64,000 bases of DNA from Acidobacteriota bacterium (lineage in GTDB: Bacteria; Acidobacteriota; Aminicenantia; Aminicenantales; Saccharicenantaceae): assembly GCA_039683095.1 (NCBI GenBank), contig JBDKSB010000002.1, forward strand, positions 62,001 to 126,000, written 5' to 3'. Positions 36,086 to 44,552 of this stretch are shown in pieces. The notes below the pieces were generated by a model. That model was not told the DNA's origin and searched no databases. It was given only the letters and a program-made list of their open reading frames with translations. Position numbers and translations under genes: made by a program. Each line of letters opens with the position of its first letter. The first letter of the stretch is position 1.

Positions 36086-36850
36086 TTGATCATCGCTATA
36101 ACAAACCAGAAGGGCGGCGTCGGCAAGACCACGACGACGATCAACGTGGCCGCGGCCATCGCTTTGATGGGGAAGAAGGTCCTGGTCATAGACATGGATC
36201 CCCAGGCCCACAGCACCATCTCGCTCGTGCCCGATCCCGGAAAGCATGAGAAGTCCCTTTTTGATGTTCTCATGAACAAGAATGAAAAGTTCGAGGACAT
36301 CATCGTCCGCTCGACCATTCCCGGGCTCGACGTGGCCATCACCAAGATCTCCATGGCCAAGCTCGAGCCTTCTTTAAGCGGCGAATTCGACGCCCACTAC
36401 CGTCTCAAGGACGCGCTCGAGCAGGTCCGGGGCCGCTACCAATACGTTTTCATCGACACCCCGCCCACCCTTGGCCTGATCACGCTCAACGCCCTGGTCG
36501 CGGCCAATTTCATCCTCATCCCGATCCAGTCCTCCTATCTCTGCCTGGAAGGCACGGACGACCTCCTGGAGACGATCGAGAAGGTCAAGCGGATCGCCAA
36601 TCCGCATCTGAAGGTCATGGGCGTGGTCATCACCCTTTACGACAAGAGGACCAACCTGGCCCGCGACGTCGTCGAGCGCATCAAGAACGTGTTCGGCAAC
36701 AAGCTTTTCAAGACCTTTGTTTCGAAGAGCGTCAAGCTCGAAGAGAGCCCCGCTTATAAGGAATCTATCTTCACTTATGCGCCCGAGTCGATCGGGGCGG
36801 AACAATACCGGAAAGTCGCCGAGGAGCTGATGAGCCGTGCAAAAATCTAA
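36086..36850 (+). CDS. parA: ParA/Soj-type partition ATPase
   Basis: 254 aa deviant Walker-A ATPase that moves ParB-DNA complexes for chromosome or plasmid segregation. The signature TNQKGGVGKTTTTINVAAA is at the N-terminus, DMDPQAHST follows (A' motif) and the Walker B is IDTPPTLG. There is no N-terminal DNA-binding extension, so it is of the Soj or type Ib kind. It starts at TTG 36086, with GGAGGGAG 7 nt before; no ATG is available before the ATPase motif. It overlaps parB by 14 nt. Confidence 0.93.
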   Translation: MIIAITNQKGGVGKTTTTINVAAAIALMGKKVLVIDMDPQAHSTISLVPDPGKHEKSLFDVLMNKNEKFEDIIVRSTIPGLDVAITKISMAKLEPSLSGEFDAHYRLKDALEQVRGRYQYVFIDTPPTLGLITLNALVAANFILIPIQSSYLCLEGTDDLLETIEKVKRIANPHLKVMGVVITLYDKRTNLARDVVERIKNVFGNKLFKTFVSKSVKLEESPAYKESIFTYAPESIGAEQYRKVAEELMSRAKI

Positions 36851-37694
36851 GAAATCGGGTCTTCCCATGTCCGTGGCGATGAAGCATGACGGCCATTTCG
36901 TCGATCTGATCTCGGCCCGCTCGCTCGGGCCCAGGATCCGCATGATCCCGGTCGAGAAGATCGACCCGAACCCTCACCAGGCTCGCTGCGAGCTCGGCAA
37001 TATCGAAGAACTCCAGGATTCCATTCGCACCAAGGGCATCCTCGAGCCCATCCTGGTCCGGGCCAAGGGCAGCCGCTTCGAGATCATCGCCGGCGAGCGG
37101 CGCTTCATGGCCTCCCGGAATATCGGCCTTAAGGAGCTGCCCTGCATCGATCTCGAGGTCGAGGACGCCGAAGCCATGGAGATCGCCCTCATCGAGAACC
37201 TCCAGCGCAAGGACCTGGATATCTTCGAGGAGGCCGACGGCCTGCAGGCCCTGGCCGATATCCACGGCTACAACCACGAGCAGATCTCCGAAAAGATAGG
37301 CAAGGCCCGTTCGACCATCACCGAGATACTGTCGATCGCCCGCATACCGCAGAGCGCCAGGGACATAATCCACGAGGCCGGAGGCTTCAGCCGCTCGACG
37401 ATCATCGAGATCGCCAAGCTCAAGGCCGAGGATGACATGGTCAAGTTCGCCCACGACATCGCCGAGCGGCGGCTGACCCGAGAAGACACGCGCGACCTGG
37501 CCAAGTACCTGAAGGGCAAGACGAAGAAGATCAAGTATTACGTCTACAATTTCGTCCCGGAAGACACCGACCGGTTCCGGCTGCGCCTGGAATTCAAGAA
37601 GCAGACGATCTCGAAGCAGGAGATCATCTCCGTCCTGCAGGAGATCATCGAGCAGATCCGGAAAAAGGACGAAAACCCGGCCGTCAAGGATTGA
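36837..37694 (+). CDS. parB: ParB-family partition/DNA-binding protein, divergent
   Basis: 285 aa. The ParB N-terminal nuclease-like/CTPase fold is clear: IRMIPVEKIDPNPHQAR, IIAGERRFMASR (box II GERR) and IENLQRKDLDIFEEADG. The helix-turn-helix is ISEKIGKARSTITEILSIARIP. The second specificity helix (FSRSTIIEIAKL) and the C-terminal ~100 residues differ from chromosomal Spo0J, so the DNA target may not be canonical parS. Start: GTG at 36837 with GAGGAG upstream; the ATG at 36867 lacks a ribosome site. Overlaps parA by 14 nt. Confidence 0.9.
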   Translation: MQKSKKSGLPMSVAMKHDGHFVDLISARSLGPRIRMIPVEKIDPNPHQARCELGNIEELQDSIRTKGILEPILVRAKGSRFEIIAGERRFMASRNIGLKELPCIDLEVEDAEAMEIALIENLQRKDLDIFEEADGLQALADIHGYNHEQISEKIGKARSTITEILSIARIPQSARDIIHEAGGFSRSTIIEIAKLKAEDDMVKFAHDIAERRLTREDTRDLAKYLKGKTKKIKYYVYNFVPEDTDRFRLRLEFKKQTISKQEIISVLQEIIEQIRKKDENPAVKD

Positions 37695-37714
37695 GGACTG
37701 AACCCATTCTGATT

Positions 37715-37740
37715 GCCGCCCGGGGCGGCTCGTTTCGCTT
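37715..37740 (+). terminator. Possible terminator after parB
   Basis: GCCGCC-CGG-GGCGGC hairpin (37715-37729), 21 nt after the parB stop, followed by a weak T-rich stretch (TCGTTTCGCTT). Confidence 0.45.
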
Positions 37741-37822
37741 CCCGATGTTAGTTGACATAATATACATTATGCGACTCACTATGACGGCCTCGCTTATATC
37801 CAGCCTTATCTTTGACATCCGG

Positions 37823-37875
37823 ATCTCCACATCCTGTGGATATCGTGCTGCCCAAGGTCGGTGCAACTGTGGAAA
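37823..37875. promoter_or_regulatory. Cluster of three DnaA-box-like sites
   Basis: ATCTCCACA (37823-37831, plus), TGTGGATAT (37835-37843, minus; one mismatch to TTATCCACA) and TGTGGAAAT (37867-37875, minus; two mismatches). The first two form the dyad TCCACA-TCC-TGTGGA. AT-rich DNA lies 50-75 bp to the left. Confidence 0.4.
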
Positions 37876-38476
37876 TCCGGCGTTAATTTGGCTGGCTTTT
37901 GCTTCTTGGCGCGCCCTATAGACGCCTCAAGCCATCTATATAAGCGACCAAGCGCGCGCGCCAATCGTCCAATACCCTTAACCGCTGATTTTTGTGAACC
38001 GCCCTCCGCTCCCGGATCGACGCCACATCAGTTGCCGTCTCAGGCTTTTCCTGTGTTCTAGGCGCGCCTCCCGACGGCGGATATCCGGCCCTCCCAGCCT
38101 GCATTCTATTTGGGCGGGATCGAGATTCCCGCAGTTGCCTCCCTTATATTCGGTCCGACCAAGTCCGGTCCAAGAGCCCGGCACCGATCCGCGCGACCTC
38201 TTCGCGCCCAAGATCGTCGCGTTCTGCCCGGGATCCCGCCGGATGGCGGCTTCTCTCCAGCCGTTCCTGAGACACATGCCGGCGTTCGGTTCATGGCGAT
38301 TTCCCGCGGGACGGAATATTCGAGCTGGCCTTTGCCCAAAGCCGCTTTTTCCGGCGGCCTCTCCCCTGTGGCCCGTTTTGTATCTTATTTATTTTGTTAT
38401 AGATAGCACCTTTTAGCCTGTATCCTTTTTATTATCTTATCGTTACAAAGGACTTGCGGACATCCGGCCGCCGCGC

Positions 38477-38492
38477 TGGCACGAATCTTGCT
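38477..38492 (+). promoter_or_regulatory. Sigma-54 (RpoN) promoter of the NHEJ operon
   Basis: TGGCACG-AATC-TTGCT, a full match to the -24/-12 consensus TGGCACG-N4-TTGCW, preceded by C as in the extended consensus. Predicted start about 38503, leaving a leader of about 54 nt to the ATG at 38557, which has GGAAGGAG. The long upstream intergenic region offers room for an enhancer-binding protein. No other TGGCAC in the window that I checked has the matching TTGC. Confidence 0.72.
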
Positions 38493-38556
38493 AAATTATT
38501 TTCGATGACAATTCCCATTCGGGGCGTCCTCGATATGCCCTTGGAAGGAGTCCGTC

Positions 38557-39240
38557 ATGCTTATTGGCATCCTGGGAACCGGAGATGTCGGCCGGACGCT
38601 GGCCGCCGGGCTCGCCACCCGGGGTCACGACGTCATGATCGGGACCCGCGACGTCCAGCGCAAGCTCGGGGAGGAGCCCGCCGATGAGGGTGCGCCGAGC
38701 TTCCATGATTGGCTCGCGGCCCATAAGAAGGTCCGCCTCGGGACGTTCGCCGCGGCCGCCGCCCACGGCGAGCTGCTCTTTAACGCCACGGCCGGCCACG
38801 CCTCGCTCGAAGCCCTGGCCACGGTCCGGCCGGCCGATCTAAGGGACAAGATCCTGATCGACGCGGCCAATGCCCTCGGCCCCTGGAACGAAGGCGGCGC
38901 CATGGAGCTGTTCGTCGTCAACACGGATTCCCTGGCCGAGAGGATCCAGCGGGCCCACCCCGGCCTCAGGGTCGTCAAGGCCCTGAACACGGTCGCGGCC
39001 CACATCATGGCCAACCCCAAGGGGCTGGCCGGCGGCGATCACGACCTTTTCGTAGCCGGCAACGACGCCGAGTCCCGCGAGCGGGTCGCCCATCTCCTCC
39101 GGGAGGAGTTCGGCTGGAAGACGGTCATCGATCTCGGTGACTTGTCGGCGGCCCGCGGGCTGGAGATGATGATCATGGTCTGGCTGAAGATCTGGGCGGC
39201 CCTCGGCTCGTCGGATTTCAATTTCAAGGTCGCTCGCTGA
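38557..39240 (+). CDS. NADPH-dependent F420 reductase-like oxidoreductase
   Basis: 227 aa Rossmann protein of the pfam03807 (NADP oxidoreductase, coenzyme F420-dependent) type. The dinucleotide motif is GILGTGDVGRTLAAGL; DAANALGPW and VKALNTVAAHIM are typical. Many bacterial members are not F420 enzymes, so cofactor and substrate are open. It is first in the operon with Ku (22 bp gap) behind the sigma-54 promoter. The ATG follows GGAAGGAG. Confidence 0.82.
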   Translation: MLIGILGTGDVGRTLAAGLATRGHDVMIGTRDVQRKLGEEPADEGAPSFHDWLAAHKKVRLGTFAAAAAHGELLFNATAGHASLEALATVRPADLRDKILIDAANALGPWNEGGAMELFVVNTDSLAERIQRAHPGLRVVKALNTVAAHIMANPKGLAGGDHDLFVAGNDAESRERVAHLLREEFGWKTVIDLGDLSAARGLEMMIMVWLKIWAALGSSDFNFKVAR

Positions 39241-39262
39241 GGCCGCCCGAAAGAGGCACGCC

Positions 39263-40126
39263 ATGGCCCAAGCCGTCAGAACCGCGAAGACGACGCGAAC
39301 CTCCGTCGTTGGCAAGGCCAAGCCCAAGCCCGCCGACCTTCCGGCCGGACCCCGGCCGTCGTGGCGGGGCCTGGTCAGCTTCGGCCTGGTCAACGTTCCG
39401 GTCAACCTCTACCCGGCCGTCAAGCCCGAGATCCACGGCATGAACTACCTGCGCAAGGACGACCTCTGCCCGATCGCCTATAAGAAGGTCTGCCGGGCCA
39501 CAGGCGAGGAGGTGCCCTTCGAAGACATCGTCAAGGGCTACGAGTACCGCGACGGCGACTATGTCGTCCTCTCCGACGAGGATTTCCGCAAAGCCGACGT
39601 CAGGAAGTCCTCGGCCGTCGAGATCGAGGCCTTCGTCGACGAGGCCGAGATCGATCCCAAGTACGTCGAGAAGCCCTACTACCTGGAGCCGCAGCCCAAG
39701 GCCCAGACGGCCTACGCCCTGTTCCGCGACGCCATGGCCCAGTCGAAGAAGGTCGCCATCGGTCTCTTCGTCCTCCGGGACCGCGAGCACCTGGTCATGC
39801 TCAAGCCCGAGGGCCGGGCCATCCTGCTCGTCCAGCTCCGTTTCGCCGCCTCGCTGCGCACCTCGGCCGGCCTCGACCTGCCTCCGGCCCGCGTCGAGGC
39901 GCCCAAGGCGCAGATGGAGCTGGCCATCGAGCTGGTCAAGAAATTCGCCGGCGAGTTCCGGCCCGAGGCCTACACCGATACCTACGCGGCCCGCCTGCGG
40001 GAGATCATCGCCGCCAAGGCCCGGGGCCGGACCGTCCACGTCCGGGTCGAAGAGGCGCCGCGAGAGACCGAGGTCGAGGACATCATGTCCCGGCTCAAAG
40101 AGAGCCTGGCGGCGACGCGCCACTAG
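39263..40126 (+). CDS. ku: Ku protein, non-homologous end joining
   Basis: 287 aa bacterial Ku, homodimeric ring that binds double-strand ends and recruits LigD. The core starts WRGLVSFGLVNVPVNLYPAV; further family segments are YLRKDDLCPIAYKKVCRATGE, KPYYLEPQ and MELAIELVKKFAGEF. An extra ~30-residue Lys/Arg/Pro-rich N-terminal tail (KTTRTSVVGKAKPKPADLP) precedes the core. 11 bp upstream of ligD. Confidence 0.95.
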   Translation: MAQAVRTAKTTRTSVVGKAKPKPADLPAGPRPSWRGLVSFGLVNVPVNLYPAVKPEIHGMNYLRKDDLCPIAYKKVCRATGEEVPFEDIVKGYEYRDGDYVVLSDEDFRKADVRKSSAVEIEAFVDEAEIDPKYVEKPYYLEPQPKAQTAYALFRDAMAQSKKVAIGLFVLRDREHLVMLKPEGRAILLVQLRFAASLRTSAGLDLPPARVEAPKAQMELAIELVKKFAGEFRPEAYTDTYAARLREIIAAKARGRTVHVRVEEAPRETEVEDIMSRLKESLAATRH

Positions 40127-40137
40127 GACGGCAGGCG

Positions 40138-42624
40138 ATGGCGCTCCAGGAGTACGCGCGCAAGCGGGCTTTAACCCGAACCCCGGAGCCCGCCCCTGCC
40201 AAGCCCGGACGCCCCGGCCCGTCCGGCCGCCTGCGGTTCGTCGTCCACAAGCACCAGGCCCGCCATCTTCACTACGACCTGCGCCTCGAGCACGCCGGGG
40301 TCCTGAAGAGCTGGGCGGTGCCCAAGGGGCCGTCCATGGACCCCCGCGACAAGCGCCTGGCCATCCAGGTCGAGGACCACCCTCTGGCCTACAAGGATTT
40401 CCACGGCCGTATTCCCGAAGGCGAGTACGGGGCCGGCCTGGTCGAGATCTGGGACAAAGGCACCTACGCGCCGGGCCCCGGTCCGGGCGGCGAAACCGGA
40501 CCGGCCGCCGTCGAAGCCGGGCTGGCCAAGGGGCATCTCGACCTCGTCTTCCACGGCCGGAAGCTCACCGGACCGTTCACCCTGATCCATCTGAAGGGCC
40601 GGGGCCCCAAAGACAACCAATGGCTGCTGTTCAGGCGCAAAGAAGCCCCCCGGACTCCCGACGCCGGCGCGCCAACGGAGGCCGACCCACCCGGCCTGAA
40701 GGGCAAAAGATCCGGACGGCCCCCGTCCCTCAAGGCCCTCGGCCTCTTCGACGCGCCCCGAGGGCCGTTCCCGGGCCCGCTCGAGCCCATGCTGGCGACC
40801 CTCGTCGACGCGCCCTTCGACCGTCCGGGCTGGTCCTTCGAGGTCAAGTGGGATGGCTTCCGGGCCCTGGCCGTGACCGAGGCCGGCCGGGTCCGCCTGG
40901 TCTCGCGGAACGGCAAGCCGCTCGACGTGCGCTTCCCGGCGATCGCGGCCGCCCTCGCCGGAACGCCGTCGAACGTTGTCCTCGATGGCGAGATCGTGGC
41001 CGTCGATGACCGAGGCCGGCCGGCCTTCCAGGACCTCCAGAGCGCCCAGCGCGCCGGCGACGGCCGCCTGCGCTACTACGTTTTCGACATCCTCCAGGTC
41101 GGCGGCCGCGACCTGCGGCCCCTGTCGCTCGAGCGCCGGCGGCAGGTCCTGACGAGGTTCTTGCCGGCGTCCCCGGTCGTGCGCTTGAGCGATGCGGTCG
41201 AGGCCCGCGGTCGGGACTTTTTCCGGGCCGCGGCGGCGATCGGCCTCGAAGGCATCGTGGCCAAGGACCTGGCCGCCCCCTATCGGCCGGGCGAACGGAC
41301 CCGGTCCTGGCTCAAGATCAAGGCCCGCCGCCGGCAGGAAGCGGTCATCGGCGGTTTCACCCGGCCCCGGGCCTCGCGGCGATACTTCGGGGCCCTGGTC
41401 CTCGGCGTCTATCGCGGCCGGGACTTCGTCTGCATCGGGCATGTCGGGACGGGTTTCAGCGAAGAGACCCTGAAGGACCTCGACGCCAAGCTGCGACCGC
41501 TCGTCACGAAGACTTCGCCGTTCGCCACGCCGCCCCGGACCAACGAGCCCGTCACCTGGGTCCGGCCGCGGCTCGTCGCCGAGATCGAGTTCGGCGAGTG
41601 GACGGCCGAAGGCCTCCTGCGGCAGCCCGCGTTCCTGGGCCTGCGTGACGACAAGGACCCCCGCCGGGTCGAGCGCGAAGAGGCCGCCCCGGGCCCCTCC
41701 CCCGGCCGGGCGGCGGCGCTCCGGACCCGGGCCGAGCTCGTCCATCTCGACAAGGTCTTTTGGCCCGGGGAAGGCTTCACCAAGGGAGACGTGGTCGATT
41801 ATTACGCCGCGATGGCCGACCGGATCCTCCCCTACCTGAAAGCCCGGCCCCAGGCCCTCAACCGGCATCCGGACGGCATCGCCGGTCCGAGCTTCTTTCA
41901 GAAGAACCTGACCCAGGACCCGCCGCCGTGGGTCCGGACAGTCGAGGTCGCTTCCGAAAGCCGGGGCCGGCCCATCCGGTATCTCGTCTGCGACAACCGC
42001 GACACCCTGCTCTACGAGGCCAATCTGGGCGCGATCGAGATCAACGTCTGGAGCTCGTCCCTGCCTCACCTCGACGCGCCGGACTACGTCGTCCTGGACT
42101 TCGACCCGCTCGAAACCTCGTTCGAGGCCGCGGTCGAGGCCGTCCGGGCGGCCAAGGAGGTCCTCGACGAGATGGGGCTTCCGGCCTACTGCAAGACCTC
42201 CGGGGCCACGGGCCTGCACGTCTACCTCCCGCTCCTGCCCCGGTTCGACTACAACCAGTCACGCGAGCTGGCCCGGCTCATCTGCCTGGTCGTCAACCGG
42301 CGGCATCCCGACCTGACCAGCCTGGAGCGCAGCCCGGGCAAGCGGCGGGGCCGCATCTACCTGGATTACCTGCAGAACCGCAAGGGAGCGACCATGGCCG
42401 CGCCATACGCGCTGCGGCCGGTGCCGGGCGCGACCGTTTCCACGCCGCTCGATTGGCGGGAGGTCACCGCCCGCCTCGACCCCGCGGCCTTCGACATCCG
42501 GACGGTGCCCGAGCGGGCGGCCCGCCGGCGGGACCCGTGGCGGGATTTCTTCAAGGACCGGGTCGACCTGGCCAAGGCCTTGAAAAGGATCGAACGATGG
42601 CGACTCGAAAGCCGCCGGCGGTGA
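40138..42624 (+). CDS. ligD: Multidomain DNA ligase D
   Basis: 828 aa NHEJ enzyme with three domains in the Pseudomonas order. The phosphoesterase covers about 30-170 (VVHKHQARHLHYDLRLEH, PEGEYGAG). The ATP-dependent ligase covers about 212-510, with nucleotidyl lysine K237 in FEVKWDGFRAL and SWLKIKARR near its end. The polymerase/primase covers about 530-820 (VFWPGEGFTKGDVVDYY, metal Asp pair in LDFDPLE, KTSGATGLHVYLPL). It ends within the next gene, which starts 28 nt before the ligD stop. Confidence 0.96.
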   Translation: MALQEYARKRALTRTPEPAPAKPGRPGPSGRLRFVVHKHQARHLHYDLRLEHAGVLKSWAVPKGPSMDPRDKRLAIQVEDHPLAYKDFHGRIPEGEYGAGLVEIWDKGTYAPGPGPGGETGPAAVEAGLAKGHLDLVFHGRKLTGPFTLIHLKGRGPKDNQWLLFRRKEAPRTPDAGAPTEADPPGLKGKRSGRPPSLKALGLFDAPRGPFPGPLEPMLATLVDAPFDRPGWSFEVKWDGFRALAVTEAGRVRLVSRNGKPLDVRFPAIAAALAGTPSNVVLDGEIVAVDDRGRPAFQDLQSAQRAGDGRLRYYVFDILQVGGRDLRPLSLERRRQVLTRFLPASPVVRLSDAVEARGRDFFRAAAAIGLEGIVAKDLAAPYRPGERTRSWLKIKARRRQEAVIGGFTRPRASRRYFGALVLGVYRGRDFVCIGHVGTGFSEETLKDLDAKLRPLVTKTSPFATPPRTNEPVTWVRPRLVAEIEFGEWTAEGLLRQPAFLGLRDDKDPRRVEREEAAPGPSPGRAAALRTRAELVHLDKVFWPGEGFTKGDVVDYYAAMADRILPYLKARPQALNRHPDGIAGPSFFQKNLTQDPPPWVRTVEVASESRGRPIRYLVCDNRDTLLYEANLGAIEINVWSSSLPHLDAPDYVVLDFDPLETSFEAAVEAVRAAKEVLDEMGLPAYCKTSGATGLHVYLPLLPRFDYNQSRELARLICLVVNRRHPDLTSLERSPGKRRGRIYLDYLQNRKGATMAAPYALRPVPGATVSTPLDWREVTARLDPAAFDIRTVPERAARRRDPWRDFFKDRVDLAKALKRIERWRLESRRR

Positions 42625-43058
42625 AGGCCCCGGCCCCTCCGGACGGGCCCGAGACCCAGATCCCGGCGGCGTCCCGTTGGATCAGCCCCAAGAAGCTGGC
42701 CCTCATCCACGTCGTCAAGAAGGAGCTCGGCCTGGCCGATCGCGATTACCGGCGCATCCTCTGGCTCATCGCCGGGGTCCGCAGCGCCAGGGACCTGGAC
42801 GAAGCCGGGTTCCGCAAGCTCATGCGCTATTTCGTCCGCAGCGATTATTTCCGGGCCAACGCCTTCGGCCTGACCCTGAAACAGAAGATGTTCATCAAAT
42901 CGCTCGCCGGCCGGCTCGGCTGGGAGCCGACGCACCTGACGAACTTCATCCGCAAGTATTACCGGCGGCCGGGCCTCGATCACCCGGACCGGAGCGAGGC
43001 CTCCAAGCTGATCGAATCCCTGAAGGCCATCCAGGCCCGCGGATCAGGCCGGCCCTGA
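42597..43058 (+). CDS. DUF1018 / phage Mu gp16 (GemA)-like protein
   Basis: 153 aa. The N-terminal KKLALIHVVKKELGLADRDY with RRILWLIAG and the C-terminal LTLKQKMFIKSLAGRLGW fit the gp16/GemA pattern: a K-x2-IH-x2-KK-x-LGL head and a Q-x-I-x2-L tail. GemA of Mu is an early protein reported to affect host gene expression and DNA topology; the molecular role is unclear. Here it overlaps ligD by 28 nt and no other phage gene is near, so it looks like a resident partner of the NHEJ operon. The ATG is preceded by AAAAGGA. Confidence 0.68.
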   Translation: MATRKPPAVKAPAPPDGPETQIPAASRWISPKKLALIHVVKKELGLADRDYRRILWLIAGVRSARDLDEAGFRKLMRYFVRSDYFRANAFGLTLKQKMFIKSLAGRLGWEPTHLTNFIRKYYRRPGLDHPDRSEASKLIESLKAIQARGSGRP

Positions 43059-43062
43059 GCCG

Positions 43063-43764
43063 TCAGGCGTCCGGTCCCCAGATCCGCCCGGCGGCCGACG
43101 GATCTCCCCCGTCGTAGGCGATGCGCCCTCCATCGAGGACTATGTAGCGCCGACACACGCGGCCGGCGAAATCCAGATCGTGGGTGGCCACGAGCATGGC
43201 CGCCCCGAAACCGTTGAGAAGCAGGGCCAGAGCCTTGCGGCCGGCGGGATCGAGACCGGCCGTGGGCTCGTCCAGAAGAAGGAGCGGCGGCCTGGTGACC
43301 AGCGCGCCGGCCAGGGCCACCCGCTGCTTCTGTCCGTGTGACATATGCATGACCGGCTGTCGGGCCAGCCCGCCCGCGCCGAGCTCGCCGAGCATCTCTC
43401 CGGCCCGGCGGTAGGACGCCTCGCGCGCCTCGCCCCGCCGCAGGAGGCCGAAAGCGGCGTCCTCGATCGCCAGGGGAAAGAGGATCTGGTCCTCCGGTAC
43501 GTTGAACAGGAAGCCGACCCGCTGCCGGACCTCCCCCGTCGTCCGGCGGCCGAGGGCGATCCCGTCCACCCGGATCAGCCCTTCGTGCCCGACCAGCCCG
43601 ACGGCGGCCATCAGGAGCGTCGTCTTGCCCGAGCCGTTGAGCCCGACGAGCGCCGCCCGTTCGCCCTCCCCGAGCTCGAACGTCAGCCCTGCGAGGACCG
43701 GCGGCGAGCAGGGCTCGTATCGGACCGTCACGCCGTCGAAGACGAGGGCCTTGCGTCCGCTCAT
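43063..43764 (-). CDS. ECF transporter ATPase (CbiO/EcfA-like)
   Basis: 233 aa ABC ATPase. Walker A GLNGSGKTT, Q-loop region FLFNVPEDQILFPL (typical EcfA), signature MSHGQKQRVALAG, Walker B LLLLDEPTAGLD, H-loop THDLDF. Only one ATPase gene is present, so it probably works as a homodimer. The ATG overlaps the EcfT stop by 4 nt. It powers the EcfT/S-component importer encoded upstream. Converges with the NHEJ operon, 4 bp between stops. Confidence 0.92.
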   Translation of the reverse strand: MSGRKALVFDGVTVRYEPCSPPVLAGLTFELGEGERAALVGLNGSGKTTLLMAAVGLVGHEGLIRVDGIALGRRTTGEVRQRVGFLFNVPEDQILFPLAIEDAAFGLLRRGEAREASYRRAGEMLGELGAGGLARQPVMHMSHGQKQRVALAGALVTRPPLLLLDEPTAGLDPAGRKALALLLNGFGAAMLVATHDLDFAGRVCRRYIVLDGGRIAYDGGDPSAAGRIWGPDA

Positions 43765-44528
43765 CCGATCCAGCCCCAGCGCAGTCCCGCGGCCAGCAGC
43801 AGGACCCCGATCGCCGCGGCCAGCGCCGCGACGTCGGCCGGCCGAAGCTTCCCCCGGCCCAGGATGCGCAGATCGGCTTCGGCATAGCCCCGGAGCTCCA
43901 TGGCTGCAGCCACGCGGTCGGCGCGGCCGATGATCCTCGGCATCCAGACGCGCGGCAGGGAGGCCGCCACCCTCCAGCCGGCCGAAGCGCGGCCCGAGCC
44001 TCCCCGCAGGGCCACGGCGGAGGCGATGCGCCCGGTTTCGGCGAGCAACGTCCCCGTCTGCTGGACGATCTGGATGAGGACGGCCGAAATGACTCGAGGC
44101 AAAGGGAGAGCCAGAAGCCCGCGGCGCAGGTCGCTGGCGCTGAGCGCGGTCATCGTCGCCGCAGCCACGCACAGTCCGGCCAGCCCATGGAGAAAAGCAT
44201 CCCAGGGAGCGGCCAGGGCGACCGCCAGGCGCTCCGGGCCCGCGGCCGCCGTCCGCGGAGACAGGAGGAAAGGAGCCAGGAGGAAGTACGGCAGGAAGGC
44301 GGCCAGGCCCAGGAAGACGAACGACCTGAGCGCCTTGCGGGGCATGCCGCACCCGGCCGCCCAGCCGGCCGCTATGGCCGCGCTGAGCGCGATCCCCTCC
44401 CCGCGCCCCGACGGAGCCGCCAGGCAGGCGGCAAATAGGATCGCGCCGGCGGCAATCCGGCTCTGCGGGGCGAGCCGGGACACCGGTCCCCGGCCGGAAC
44501 CCCACAGCTCGTGCCAAAACGCTCTCAT
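43761..44528 (-). CDS. ECF transporter transmembrane coupling subunit (CbiQ/EcfT-like)
   Basis: 255 aa with about five membrane segments and two cytoplasmic coupling motifs (VISAVLIQIVQQTGTLLAET and VAAAMELRGY, the latter like the A-R-G motif of EcfT). It couples ATP hydrolysis to tilting of the S component. It lies 24 bp after the S-component/methyltransferase gene and overlaps the ATPase gene by 4 nt. Confidence 0.85.
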   Translation of the reverse strand: MRAFWHELWGSGRGPVSRLAPQSRIAAGAILFAACLAAPSGRGEGIALSAAIAAGWAAGCGMPRKALRSFVFLGLAAFLPYFLLAPFLLSPRTAAAGPERLAVALAAPWDAFLHGLAGLCVAAATMTALSASDLRRGLLALPLPRVISAVLIQIVQQTGTLLAETGRIASAVALRGGSGRASAGWRVAASLPRVWMPRIIGRADRVAAAMELRGYAEADLRILGRGKLRPADVAALAAAIGVLLLAAGLRWGWIG

Positions 44529-44552
44529 CTGCGCTCCGGCCGCGCTTTCAGC

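Larger units (their letters stand above)
37695..38556. other. AT-rich intergenic region downstream of parB, candidate oriC
   Basis: About 0.86 kb with no convincing gene. Seen: a dyad CATAAT-ATAC-ATTATG at 37756-37771 next to TTGACA (37752); three DnaA-box-like 9-mers within 53 bp (37823-37875); hairpin GCGGGA/TCCCGC near 38115-38133; a strongly AT-rich stretch at about 38375-38450; and a perfect sigma-54 promoter at 38477-38492. Open frames here look random in composition. Confidence 0.6.

Noticed and set aside
37978-38416. Open frames of 77-140 codons between parB and the sigma-54 promoter
   Set aside because: Overlapping frames on both strands with random-looking composition (rich in Arg, Pro, Ser) and no ribosome sites.
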